Source of the DNA: Oscillospiraceae bacterium
GTDB taxonomy: Bacteria; Bacillota_A; Clostridia; Oscillospirales; Oscillospiraceae
Direction of reading: 5' to 3'
DNA length: 45,845 nucleotides
Assembly: GCA_015068055.1 (NCBI GenBank)
Contig: SVLG01000006.1
Location: forward strand, 1 to 45,845
In this document: positions 35,818 through 43,352 of the stretch, piece by piece
Layout of the letters: each line of letters begins with the position of its first letter
Position numbering within the stretch: position 1 is the stretch's first letter
Made by a program: the position numbers and the translations under genes
Notes under the pieces: generated by a model
What the model was told of the DNA's origin: nothing
Seen by the model: the letters and a program-made list of their open reading frames with translations, nothing else
Databases searched by the model: none

Positions 35818-37698
35818 ATGCCTCAGATTCATATACTCTCCCCCCATGTGGCGGACATGATCGCCGCCGGTGAGGTGGTGGAGCGCCCCGCCAGCGCCGT
35901 GAAGGAGCTGATGGAAAACGCCTTTGACGCCGGGGCACGAAACATCGTGGTGGACATCCGCGGCGGCGGCCGGGAGAGCATCCGCGTCACCGACGACGGC
36001 TGCGGCATGAGCGCCGAGGACGCCGGGGTCTGCTTCCTGCGCCACGCCACCAGCAAGCTCAAAGACGAGCGGGGACTGGAGGCCATCGGCACCCTGGGCT
36101 TCCGGGGTGAAGCTCTGGCCGCCATCGCCAGCGTGGCGCGCATCAGCCTTACCACCCGACGCAAGGGAGCGGAGCTTGGCACCGCCATGGAGCTCACCGC
36201 CGGGGACATTGACGACATGAGGGAGACCGGCTGCGCCGAGGGTACCACCATCGTCGTCCGGGACCTCTTTTTCAACACCCCGGCCCGACAGAAGTTCATG
36301 GGCAGCGACCGCAGCGAGGGCGCGGCCTGCGTCCAGACCGCGCTGCGCAGTGCATTGGGCCGGCCCGAGGTATCCGTGCGCTGCCTGAAGGATGGGGAGG
36401 AGCAGTTTTTCTCCCCCGGCGATGGCCGCATGGACTCCTGCGTCTATGCCCTGCTGGGCCGGGAGGCGGCTCAGGGCTTTCTCAGCGTGGACACCGAGCG
36501 GGACGGCATCGTCGTAAAGGGCTTTGTCTCCGCTCCCACCCACTGCCGGGGCAACCGCACGGGGCAGACCTTCTTCTGCAACGGCCGCCCCATCCGCTCC
36601 CGTGCCCTGCAGGCGGCGCTGGAGCAGGCCTATAAAAACAGCGCCATGGTGGGCAAGTTCCCCGCCTGCGTCCTCTATATCACGCTGCCCAACGGCCTTG
36701 TGGACGTGAACGTCCACCCCAGCAAGGCCGAAGTGAAGTTTTCCAAGGAAAAGGAAGTCTTCGACGGGGTCTATTACGGCACCCTCGCCGCCCTGCAGGG
36801 AGAGGACCGGCTCCACTTCCCCGCCTATAAACCCGCCGCACCCAAGGCAGCGCCAAAGCCCGCTCCGGCACCGGCTCCCCGACCGGAGCCCAAAAAGGAC
36901 TTCTTCCGGAGCATGAGCGCCGGGGAATTCCGGGCCAGAGCGCCCCAATGGGAGAAAAAAACCGCCGCACCGGCTCCTGCCCCTATGAAGCCTTCTGTAA
37001 CATGGCCCATCCGGGACAGCGGTGCACCCTACAAGACAGAGGTCAAACGGCCTCCCGTGGCCGCGCCGGTGGTGACCCCGCCCCCTGCGCCGGTGGGGCA
37101 GCAGACGGTCATCGAAAAGACCTTCGAGCGGGAACCCTGCCGCTATGTGGGCGAAGCGTTGGGCGTATACATCATCCTCGAACAGGGGGACAGGCTCATC
37201 CTCATCGACAAGCACGCCGCTCACGAGCGTGCTCTCTTTGATAAGATCCGGCTCAACGAACAGCCCCTGATGGCCCAGGAGCTGCTGATTCCGGAAACCC
37301 TCCGCTGCGGTTCGGATGCACTGGCTCTGGCGGAAGGGGAGAGGGAGACGCTGGAAAAGCTGGGCTTTGACTTTGAAGCCTTCGGCGAGGACAGTCTCAT
37401 CCTCCGCGCCGTTCCCGCAGACATCGACCCGGCCAGGGCCGTGCCGCTGATGGAGGAGCTGCTGGATAAGCTCTCGGAGGGCCGCCGCCTCAACGTCAAG
37501 GACGTGTGGGAAAGACTTGCCGAAACCGTGGCCTGCAAGGCCGCCATCAAGGCAGGCAAGCGCAGCGATCCGGCGGAGTTGCTGGCGCTGGGGGAAAGGG
37601 TTTTAAGCGGCGATGTGCGCTACTGCCCCCATGGCCGTCCGGTCTTCACCGTACTGACCCGCAGCGAACTGGACAAGCGATTTGGAAGGATCGTGTAA
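35818..37698 (+). CDS. mutL: DNA mismatch repair protein MutL
   Basis: 626 residues. N-terminal GHKL ATPase: ELMENAFDAGA, DDGCGM, TLGFRGEAL. A proline/alanine/lysine-rich linker spans about 340-420. The C-terminal domain carries nuclease-type motifs: DKHAAHERALFD (consensus DQHA-x2-E-x4-E, here with K for Q and D for the last E), ACKAAIK, and CPHGRP. The latch-loaded nicking MutL of bacteria without MutH is expected. The start at 35818 follows GAAAGGGGG; a longer frame from 35704 overlaps miaB and both promoters. The composite repeat copy 2 begins 15 bp after the stop. Confidence 0.96.
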   Translation: MPQIHILSPHVADMIAAGEVVERPASAVKELMENAFDAGARNIVVDIRGGGRESIRVTDDGCGMSAEDAGVCFLRHATSKLKDERGLEAIGTLGFRGEALAAIASVARISLTTRRKGAELGTAMELTAGDIDDMRETGCAEGTTIVVRDLFFNTPARQKFMGSDRSEGAACVQTALRSALGRPEVSVRCLKDGEEQFFSPGDGRMDSCVYALLGREAAQGFLSVDTERDGIVVKGFVSAPTHCRGNRTGQTFFCNGRPIRSRALQAALEQAYKNSAMVGKFPACVLYITLPNGLVDVNVHPSKAEVKFSKEKEVFDGVYYGTLAALQGEDRLHFPAYKPAAPKAAPKPAPAPAPRPEPKKDFFRSMSAGEFRARAPQWEKKTAAPAPAPMKPSVTWPIRDSGAPYKTEVKRPPVAAPVVTPPPAPVGQQTVIEKTFEREPCRYVGEALGVYIILEQGDRLILIDKHAAHERALFDKIRLNEQPLMAQELLIPETLRCGSDALALAEGERETLEKLGFDFEAFGEDSLILRAVPADIDPARAVPLMEELLDKLSEGRRLNVKDVWERLAETVACKAAIKAGKRSDPAELLALGERVLSGDVRYCPHGRPVFTVLTRSELDKRFGRIV

Positions 37699-37712
37699 GA
37701 TGGAGGCTCCTC

Positions 37713-38065
37713 TTTTTCTTCACACATTTCTCTTTTGGAAAAAAGAGAAATGTGCGCCAAAGAGAAAACTTGCAGGGGGCTCCAAAAAGCCGCCCCCTGC
37801 ACCCCCAAGATGACTTGTAATGTTTCTGCATAAAAATACGGCTCATCCCTGTATGGGAATTTGTTTCAGCGTCTCAGCAAAGTATCCGTGTATTGCTGCG
37901 CCGACCAATTCCCTTTTAGGGATGAGCTGTTATTCTGTGTCTGAAACCAAGCAAATTTTCTTGGGGGGTATGGGGGGCGGCTTTTGGAAGCCCCCCATGA
38001 TTTTCCTCTCTTTGGCACCGTTTCTCTCCTTTTCTAACAAAGGAGAGAAATGGTGAGAGAAAAAT
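37713..38065. repeat. Composite inverted-repeat element, copy 2
   Basis: It fills most of the 386-bp spacer between mutL and the eamA stop, in which no gene was seen. Arm B comes first (37713-37807) and is the exact reverse complement of 28741-28835 over 95 bp. Arm A comes last (about 37962-38065) and is the reverse complement of 28482-28585 with only a small indel near the hairpin loop and a few changes. The core between them is in the same orientation as in copy 1. No conventional terminator is visible for mutL or eamA, so these hairpins may also end transcripts. Confidence 0.8.
37838..37925 (+). repeat. Core of composite repeat, copy 2
   Basis: 88 bp from ACGGCTCATCCCT to AGGGATGA, with inverted ends TCATCCCT-N4-GGGAATT as in copy 1. 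The inner segment ends TGCTGCGCCGACC in both copies. Confidence 0.8.
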
Positions 38066-38084
38066 TTCCGTTTTTCTATTGGCT

Positions 38085-38954
38085 TTATTTCCTTTTCAGC
38101 GTTATATTCACTTCCATGATCACGAGGCTCAAAAGCATCAGCGCCGCGCCCAGATAGCCCTGGGGCGCCAGCCGCTCCCCGGCAAAGAGATAGGCGATCA
38201 CCGCGGAGAACACCGGCTCCAGCGTGAAGATCAGTCCCACATGACTGGCAGCCGTGTACTGCTGCTGCACCGTCTGCACCACAAAGGCCACGCCTGTGCA
38301 GAGGATACCCAGAAAAATCGCTGCGGCCCAGACGCCGCCGCTTTTGGGCAGGCAGGGCGTCTCCAGCACAAGAGACATTCCCAGCATCACCACGCCCACA
38401 AAGCCCAGCTCCAGCACACCCATGGCCACCGGGTCCACCGTCTCGTTTTTCACCGTCTCCTCGGTGATCATGAGATCCGCCGTGTAGCAGAGGGAAACGC
38501 CCAGACAGAGGATGTCGCCGATCTGGGGACGAAAATCCTTGCCCAGCGTCAGCAGACCAAGGCCCAGTGTGCAGAGCACCAGCGCCACAAAGAGCTTGCG
38601 CTTTGGCTTGCGGCCACGGAAAACAAAATCGAAAAGGGGCGTAAACACCACGGCCAGGGCGCTGATAAAGCCGGCGTTGGAAAGGGAGGTACGGCTGACA
38701 CCGTAGCCATAGAAGATGTAGGTGCCTACCAGCGCTACGCCCACCAACAGCCCGCCGCGGACCGTGGCCCGGTTCAAACCGCGCAGCCGCTTGCGGAACA
38801 CCGCACCCAGCAGGGCAAAGGCCATCAGGAAGCGGAAGGCATTGAGCCACATGGGCGGCAACTCCCGGAGGCAGACGTCCGTGAGATAGTAGGAGCTGCC
38901 CCAGAAAAAGGTAATCAGCAGCAGCCAAAGATCGGCCTTTTGTTGTTTTGTCAT
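38085..38954 (-). CDS. EamA/DMT-family transporter
   Basis: 289 residues, ten membrane helices in two EamA repeats (first beginning LLLITFFWGSSYYLT, second FLGILCTGVAFVVQT). The family exports or exchanges metabolites; the substrate is unknown. The start at 38954 follows AAAGGAGGT at ideal spacing. The longer frame to 39005 runs through the promoter. It is divergent from rubredoxin. Confidence 0.9.
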   Translation of the reverse strand: MTKQQKADLWLLLITFFWGSSYYLTDVCLRELPPMWLNAFRFLMAFALLGAVFRKRLRGLNRATVRGGLLVGVALVGTYIFYGYGVSRTSLSNAGFISALAVVFTPLFDFVFRGRKPKRKLFVALVLCTLGLGLLTLGKDFRPQIGDILCLGVSLCYTADLMITEETVKNETVDPVAMGVLELGFVGVVMLGMSLVLETPCLPKSGGVWAAAIFLGILCTGVAFVVQTVQQQYTAASHVGLIFTLEPVFSAVIAYLFAGERLAPQGYLGAALMLLSLVIMEVNITLKRK

Positions 38955-38976
38955 GAGGCACCTCCTTTCCATGGCT

Positions 38977-39005
38977 ATTATAACGGCGATGGCAAAAAGC
39001 GTCAA
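38977..39005 (-). promoter_or_regulatory. Promoter of the EamA transporter
   Basis: On the minus strand TTGACG (39000-39005), 17-bp spacer, TATAAT (38977-38982). Confidence 0.78.
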
Positions 39006-39011
39006 TGTGAA

Positions 39012-39026
39012 TGTGAGAAAGTCACA
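39012..39026. promoter_or_regulatory. Candidate operator TGTGA-N5-TCACA
   Basis: TGTGAGAAAGTCACA between the divergent eamA and rubredoxin promoters. The half-sites match Rex/CRP-FNR type boxes, but the centre has 5 bp instead of the usual 6. Confidence 0.35.
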
Positions 39027-39044
39027 GAAGGAAGACCTTCCCTC

Positions 39045-39053
39045 TGCTATACT
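39045..39053 (+). promoter_or_regulatory. Extended -10 promoter of rubredoxin
   Basis: TGCTATACT (TGn plus TATACT, -10 at 39048-39053) without a good -35, so recognition would rely on the extended -10 or an activator. Confidence 0.5.
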
Positions 39054-39103
39054 CCAACCATAAAGAAAAACAAAACAAAAAAGATAAACGGAGGAATTAA
39101 AAT

Positions 39104-39259
39104 ATGAAACATGTTTGCAGCGTTTGCGGTTGGGAATACGACGAGGAACTGGGCTACCCCGAGGCCGGTATCGAGCCGGGCACCAAGTGGGAAGACCTCC
39201 CCGAAGACTTTGAATGCCCCCTCTGCTCCGTAGGCAAGGAGAACTTCGAAGAAGCGTAA
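39104..39259 (+). CDS. Rubredoxin
   Basis: 51 residues, complete. The two iron-binding CxxC motifs are C5-x2-C8-G and C38-P-L-C41, with the aromatic core W10, Y12 and the PGTKWEDLPEDFECPLC signature. Rubredoxin holds one Fe in four cysteines and passes electrons, for example to rubrerythrin or oxygen and peroxide reductases in anaerobes. The ATG at 39104 follows GGAGG (39090-39094). It has its own promoter and terminator, so it is monocistronic. The usual last residue is nearer 54, so it is on the short side. Confidence 0.95.
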   Translation: MKHVCSVCGWEYDEELGYPEAGIEPGTKWEDLPEDFECPLCSVGKENFEEA

Positions 39260-39268
39260 AACATAACG

Positions 39269-39298
39269 AAACGGCCCCGCCAATGGCGGGGCCGTTTT
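39269..39298 (+). terminator. Terminator of rubredoxin
   Basis: A 13-bp stem (AAACGGCCCCGCC / GGCGGGGCCGTTT) with an AAT loop and TTTT. It may also help to end the converging lipid kinase transcript. Confidence 0.88.
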
Positions 39299-39305
39299 CA
39301 CATGT

Positions 39306-40202
39306 TTATCGGATAAGATCCACGGCGCGCTGGAAGTTTTCGATCTCCACAAAACGGTGCTCGCCGCCGTTTTCGCCGTCCCGGGTCCAGGGCACGGGCT
39401 CGGCAAAGGTGAATTTTGCCTGACTGGTCTGGTAAATGGACATGGCCGTGCCGGTATAGTCCTGATACATAAGGCCGTTGACAATACCCCGGAGGTCGGC
39501 CAGCGTCTTAGGCGGGCGCACCACCAGCAGCTCAAACTTGCCGTCGGAAAGGGCTACCACCCGCTTATCCAGCTTGATCATGCCGGCCACGCTGGTGGAG
39601 TTGCTGACCGCGCCAAAGAGCAGATCTTCGTCGATAACGCCGCTGTCATGCTCAATGCGCACCCGGTAGCTCTTGAGCTTGGGCAGCCGGGTGAGACCGT
39701 CCAGCAGATAGGCCGCCCGGCCCAGCGCATTCTTCATCTCCTGATCGGTGGAGTAGCTGACCTCGGTAAAGGCGCCGAAGGCCGCCACGTAGGTGAAGTA
39801 GTCCTGCCCGTTCATGCGGCCCACATCGTAGGGCATCTGCTGGCCGTTGAGCACATCCAGCGCCGCTTCCAGCGGGCGGCCCCGGGGAATTTCCAGCGTG
39901 CTTGCCACATCGTTCGCAGTTCCCATGGGGATATAGCCCAGAGGCGGACGCGTCTCCGGCGGCAGCTGCATCAGCCCGGAGATAACATCGGACAGGGTCC
40001 CGTCGCCCCCCAGACAGACCAGCCGGTCAAAGGCCGAGGCGTAGCGGCGGGTAAGCTCCGAAGCCGTTTTGGGGCCCGTGGTAAAGTATACGGTCGGGTG
40101 CCAACCGCCCAGGCAAAAGGTCTCCACCACCGTACCCAACACCGCTTTGGATGTGGTCCGCCCGGCAGCGGGGTTTACCAGAAGCATCATGGTCCCTGGC
40201 AT
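39306..40202 (-). CDS. Diacylglycerol kinase / YegS-like lipid kinase
   Basis: 298 residues of the DAGK catalytic family: NPAAGR (10-15), CLGGDGTL (63-70) and PMGTANDVAST (nucleotide and substrate loops), and a C-terminal beta sandwich. Family members phosphorylate diacylglycerol or related lipids with ATP at the membrane face, recycling lipid headgroups or feeding lipoteichoic acid turnover (DgkB). The ATG at 40202 lies 11 nt after GAAAGGG. It is downstream of rpsT on the same strand but separated by the rpsT terminator. Confidence 0.88.
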   Translation of the reverse strand: MPGTMMLLVNPAAGRTTSKAVLGTVVETFCLGGWHPTVYFTTGPKTASELTRRYASAFDRLVCLGGDGTLSDVISGLMQLPPETRPPLGYIPMGTANDVASTLEIPRGRPLEAALDVLNGQQMPYDVGRMNGQDYFTYVAAFGAFTEVSYSTDQEMKNALGRAAYLLDGLTRLPKLKSYRVRIEHDSGVIDEDLLFGAVSNSTSVAGMIKLDKRVVALSDGKFELLVVRPPKTLADLRGIVNGLMYQDYTGTAMSIYQTSQAKFTFAEPVPWTRDGENGGEHRFVEIENFQRAVDLIR

Positions 40203-40237
40203 AAATGACTCATCCCTTTCTGAGATTTTCCGTCAAA

Positions 40238-40254
40238 AGTTAAGATATTGTTAA
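40238..40254 (-). promoter_or_regulatory. Candidate Pho-box-like direct repeat upstream of the lipid kinase
   Basis: On the minus strand TTAACA-N5-TTAACT, an 11-bp period like the PhoP box TTAACA-N5-TTAACA. It sits 36 bp before the lipid kinase start. AT-rich chance is possible. Confidence 0.3.
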
Positions 40255-40261
40255 GACAACG

Positions 40262-40288
40262 AAAAACAGCGCGGCTTTGCCGCGCTGT
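40262..40288 (-). terminator. Terminator of rpsT
   Basis: On the minus strand a CAGCGCGGC / GCCGCGCTG stem with an AAA loop, then TTTTTC. Confidence 0.85.
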
Positions 40289-40299
40289 GGTTTCGTCAA

Positions 40300-40566
40300 T
40301 TACTCCGCCATGGCGTTGAGCTTAGCAGCCATCTTGGACTTCTTATGAGCAGCGTTGTTCTTGTGGATCAGGCCCTTGGACACGGCGCGATCGACAGACT
40401 TGACAGCAGCTTTATAGGCGACCTCGGCGTTTTCGCGATTGGACTCCGCCGCGGCGGCTTCAAACTTCTTGATGCTGGTCTTGAGGGCGCTGCGGTCCGC
40501 CTTGTTGCGAGCGGCGTAAGCTCTGGAAACGAGAACTCTCTTAGCCGAAGACTTGATGTTGGCCAT
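40300..40566 (-). CDS. rpsT: Small ribosomal subunit protein bS20
   Basis: 88 residues, helical and lysine/alanine-rich: MANIKSSAKR at the start, GLIHKNNAAHKKSK near the end. It binds 16S rRNA at the foot of the 30S subunit. The start at 40566 follows AGGAGGAGGT. The open frame runs on upstream for over 300 codons on the gpr antisense strand, but promoter and binding site show the true start. The rpsT-gpr divergent pair is common in spore formers. Confidence 0.98.
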   Translation of the reverse strand: MANIKSSAKRVLVSRAYAARNKADRSALKTSIKKFEAAAAESNRENAEVAYKAAVKSVDRAVSKGLIHKNNAAHKKSKMAAKLNAMAE

Positions 40567-40623
40567 ACTGTTTAGCCACCTCCTCCTATAAAATCTGCGG
40601 TCGTAATGAACCCGCGGGTAGTT

Positions 40624-40652
40624 ATTATACAGAAGAAATTTTACTTTTGCAA
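40624..40652 (-). promoter_or_regulatory. Promoter of rpsT
   Basis: On the minus strand TTGCAA (40647-40652), 17-bp spacer, TATAAT (40624-40629). Confidence 0.85.
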
Positions 40653-40740
40653 GGGTTTTTTTGCATTTTTTCAAAAGAATTTTGTATAGATTTGTGGTTG
40701 GTGCAGATACTGACCACAAGTTCTTGTGTGGGGTGATTTT

Positions 40741-41595
40741 TTGGACTTTTTGCAGCGCACCGATCTGGCCAGCGAGAGCCGGGATCTCTGGCGACGAAGC
40801 GCCGGAGAAACCACCGCACTGCCCGGGGTTCTGGCCCGGAAGGAAACGCTCCGCGGGCTGGAGCTGGACCGCATCGAGATACTGGACGGTGTCGGCGAAG
40901 CCACCCTGGGCAAGCCCGCCGGGCGCTATCTGACCCTGCGGCTGGACGCGCTGGAGCGTCGGGAACACGATGCCTTCGACCGCAGCTGCGCCGCCCTGGC
41001 CCAGATCCTCGGAGAGCTGCTGGCCCTCCGGGAGGGGGACAGCGTGCTGGTGGTGGGTCTCGGCAACGAGGCCATCACCCCGGACGCGCTGGGTCCGCTG
41101 GCCGCCCGGCAGACCATGGTGACCCGGCATCTCAAAGAACAGCTGCCGGAAGACTTCGCCGCTTTCCGGAACGTTTCGGTTTTCTGCAGCGGTGTCCTGG
41201 GCACCACCGGGCTGGAGAGCAGCGCCCTGACCGAGGCGGTCAGCCGCGTGAGCCGCCCGGACCACATTGTTGCCATCGACGCCCTCTGCGCCGCCGAGGC
41301 GGACAAGCTCTGCCGCACGGTGCAGGTCAGCGACGCGGGCATTGTCCCCGGCTCCGGCGTGGGCAACGCCCGGGCTGCACTGAGCCGCTCGACGCTGGGT
41401 GTGCCGGTGCTGGCCGTGGGGGTGCCCACCGTGGTGGACGCCGCCGCCTTTGGGGCAGGGGAGAGGGGGCTCATCGTCACCCCCCGGGACATTGACCGGC
41501 AGGTGCGCGACTGCGCCCGCCTCATTGGCTATGCTTTGAATTTGGCCCTGCACCCGGGATTGACCGTCGGGGACGTGAATATGTTTTTATCCTGA
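40741..41595 (+). CDS. gpr: GPR endopeptidase (spore germination protease)
   Basis: 284 residues from TTG 40741 (GGGGTGA 7 nt upstream); a GTG at 40726 would add five residues. GPR (family A25) degrades small acid-soluble spore proteins during germination and is made as a zymogen in the forespore. Family features: RTDLASE at the N-terminus (propeptide border), VVGLGNEAITPDALGP with a conserved aspartate, and AIDALCA. It shows that the organism can sporulate. A forespore (sigma-G) promoter should lie in 40653-40740, but none is clear by eye. A parS site starts 1 bp after the stop. Confidence 0.93.
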   Translation: MDFLQRTDLASESRDLWRRSAGETTALPGVLARKETLRGLELDRIEILDGVGEATLGKPAGRYLTLRLDALERREHDAFDRSCAALAQILGELLALREGDSVLVVGLGNEAITPDALGPLAARQTMVTRHLKEQLPEDFAAFRNVSVFCSGVLGTTGLESSALTEAVSRVSRPDHIVAIDALCAAEADKLCRTVQVSDAGIVPGSGVGNARAALSRSTLGVPVLAVGVPTVVDAAAFGAGERGLIVTPRDIDRQVRDCARLIGYALNLALHPGLTVGDVNMFLS

Positions 41596-41611
41596 TGTTT
41601 CACGTGAAACA
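41596..41611. promoter_or_regulatory. parS site 1
   Basis: TGTTTCACGTGAAACA, a perfect 16-bp match to the Spo0J/ParB site consensus TGTTNCACGTGAAACA, directly after the gpr stop codon. Confidence 0.95.
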
Positions 41612-41624
41612 AATTTTTGTTGAT

Positions 41625-41640
41625 TGTTTCACGTGAAACA
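41625..41640. promoter_or_regulatory. parS site 2
   Basis: A second identical TGTTTCACGTGAAACA, 29 bp from the first (about three helical turns). It ends 2 bp before the -35 of the parA promoter, so ParB binding should affect parAB expression. Two parS sites imply that the window is near the replication origin. Confidence 0.95.
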
Positions 41641-41641
41641 G

Positions 41642-41669
41642 TTGCAAAGGCGTTCAACTATGATATAAT
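41642..41669 (+). promoter_or_regulatory. Promoter of parA-parB
   Basis: TTGCAA (41642-41647), 16-bp spacer, TATAAT (41664-41669) with TGA in front (extended -10). Confidence 0.82.
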
Positions 41670-41702
41670 GAAACCCCACTAAAAGAAAGACAGGTGCGAG
41701 CC

Positions 41703-42464
41703 ATGGGCAAAATTATAGCCATCGCCAACCAAAAAGGCGGGGTGGGGAAGACCACCACCTGCGTAAACCTCACGGCGGCGCTGCGCCGCATGGGCTGCCG
41801 GGTGCTTCTGGTGGACTTCGACCCCCAGGGGAACGCCACCTCCGGCATGGGCATCTCCAAGCGCTCCAGCCCCAACGCCTATGATGTTCTCATCGGCGGC
41901 GAGGACCCGCGGAACGCCATCATCGCCCTCCCCTACGGGGACGTGCTGCCCTCCAACACCGATCTCTCCGGTGCGGAAGTGCAGCTGGTGAACATGGAAA
42001 AGCGGGAATACCGCCTGCGGCAGGCGCTGGATCCCCTGCGCGTGCGCTACGACTACATATTCATTGATTGCCCGCCCTCCCTGGGGCTTCTGCCGCTGAA
42101 TGCCTTCGCCGCCGCCGACACCCTGCTGGTGCCGGTGCAGTGCGAGTATTTTGCCATGGAGGGCATCGCCGATCTGACCACCACCATTAAAATGTGTCAG
42201 AAGCGGCTCAACGGGGCGCTGGAGATTGAGGGCATTCTCCTGACCATGTACGACAGCCGTCTGAACTTTTCCACGCAGGTTTCCGCCGAACTGCGAGGCT
42301 ATTTCGGGGACAAGGTCTACGACAGCGTCATCCCCCGGAATGTCCGCCTGGCCGAGGCCCCCAGCCATGGCCGTCCCATCACCGAATACGACCGCCACTC
42401 CAAGGGCGCGCGGGCCTACATCGCCGCCGCGGAGGAATTTTTGAAAAGACAGGAGGCGAACTGA
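41703..42464 (+). CDS. parA: Chromosome partitioning ATPase ParA (Soj)
   Basis: 253 residues. Deviant Walker A KGGVGKTT (11-18), then DFDPQGNAT and DCPPSLGLL (Walker B region). It is a short, type Ib-like ParA without an N-terminal DNA-binding extension, as in Soj. With ParB it segregates origins and regulates DnaA and sporulation entry. The ATG at 41703 is preferred to GTG 41694 because AGGTG lies 7 nt before it. It overlaps parB by 1 bp. Confidence 0.97.
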   Translation: MGKIIAIANQKGGVGKTTTCVNLTAALRRMGCRVLLVDFDPQGNATSGMGISKRSSPNAYDVLIGGEDPRNAIIALPYGDVLPSNTDLSGAEVQLVNMEKREYRLRQALDPLRVRYDYIFIDCPPSLGLLPLNAFAAADTLLVPVQCEYFAMEGIADLTTTIKMCQKRLNGALEIEGILLTMYDSRLNFSTQVSAELRGYFGDKVYDSVIPRNVRLAEAPSHGRPITEYDRHSKGARAYIAAAEEFLKRQEAN

Positions 42465-43327
42465 TGGCCGAAAAAGCAAAACGCGGACTGGGTACCGGCC
42501 TTGGTGCCCTGTTCTCAGAACCCGAACCCGCGGAGGACGCCGCACCCCCCACGGTGCTGCCCATCAGCCGGGTGGAACCCCGGGCCGAGCAGCCCCGCAA
42601 GGAGTTCGAGCCCGAGGCGCTGGAGGCCCTGGCCGACTCCATCCGGGAATACGGTCTCATCCAGCCCATCACCGTCCGTGCCCTGGACAAGGGCTACTAC
42701 CAGATCATCGCCGGCGAGCGCCGCTGGCGGGCCGCCCGCATGGCGGGGCTCCGGGAGGTGCCCGTGCGCATCCTCGAAGCCGATGACCGGCTCACCGCCG
42801 AGATGGCGCTGGTGGAAAATCTCCAGCGCGAGGACCTCAATCCGCTGGAAGAAGCCCGGGGCTACCGGCAGCTGATGGCCGATTACGAGCTCACTCAGGA
42901 GGAAGTGGCCAAGCGGGTGCAGAAGTCCCGCAGCGCGGTGGCAAACTCCCTGCGCCTGCTGGGTCTCAGCGCACCGGTGCTGGACATGGTGGAAAAGGGC
43001 ATCCTCTCCGCCGGGCACGCCAGAGCTCTGCTGCCCCTTGCCGACGAGGCCCTGCAGCTCTCCGCCGCCAAAAAAGTGGTGGATGAACAGCTCAGCGTCC
43101 GCCAGACCGAGGCGCTGGCCGCCAGACTCCAGAAGGGCGAGCCCAACCGGGAGCCGCCCCACAAGAGCATGTATACCAAGGCCGCCGAGGAGCAGCTCAC
43201 CAGCGCGCTGGGCCGGGCCGTCCGCTTCACCGGCGGCGTCAACAAGGGCAGGATCACGCTGGAGTTCTACTCCGCCGACGACCGGGAAGCCTTGATGACC
43301 GCACTTATGGATCTGAAAAAGAAATAA
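42464..43327 (+). CDS. parB: Chromosome partitioning protein ParB (Spo0J)
   Basis: 287 residues. The N-terminal CTPase/ParB core contains the [13 protein letters not shown] motif (around residue 85-97) and [15 protein letters not shown] helix-turn-helix follows ([23 protein letters not shown]) that binds parS, then a C-terminal dimer domain. It loads on the two parS sites just upstream of parA and spreads as a CTP-dependent clamp. TGATG overlap with parA. Confidence 0.97.
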   Translation: MAEKAKRGLGTGLGALFSEPEPAEDAAPPTVLPISRVEPRAEQPRKEFEPEALEALADSIREYGLIQPITVRALDKGYYQIIAGERRWRAARMAGLREVPVRILEADDRLTAEMALVENLQREDLNPLEEARGYRQLMADYELTQEEVAKRVQKSRSAVANSLRLLGLSAPVLDMVEKGILSAGHARALLPLADEALQLSAAKKVVDEQLSVRQTEALAARLQKGEPNREPPHKSMYTKAAEEQLTSALGRAVRFTGGVNKGRITLEFYSADDREALMTALMDLKKK

Positions 43328-43352
43328 CATATTAACAACAGGAGAAAAGGAA

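Noticed and set aside
36830..36900. Pro/Ala/Lys repeat in mutL as a possible insertion
   Set aside because: It is the normal flexible linker between MutL domains, which is often Pro/Ala-rich in GC-rich genomes.
40653..40740. Sigma-G promoter for gpr
   Set aside because: Searched for GHATR plus CATnnTA; only poor partial matches were seen, so none is annotated.
40300..41553. 417-codon frame that contains S20 at its end
   Set aside because: The upstream 329 codons are antisense to gpr; promoter and AGGAGG place the true start at 40566.
43328..43352. T-box leader before serS
   Set aside because: Only 25 bp separate parB and serS; there is no room for a T-box.
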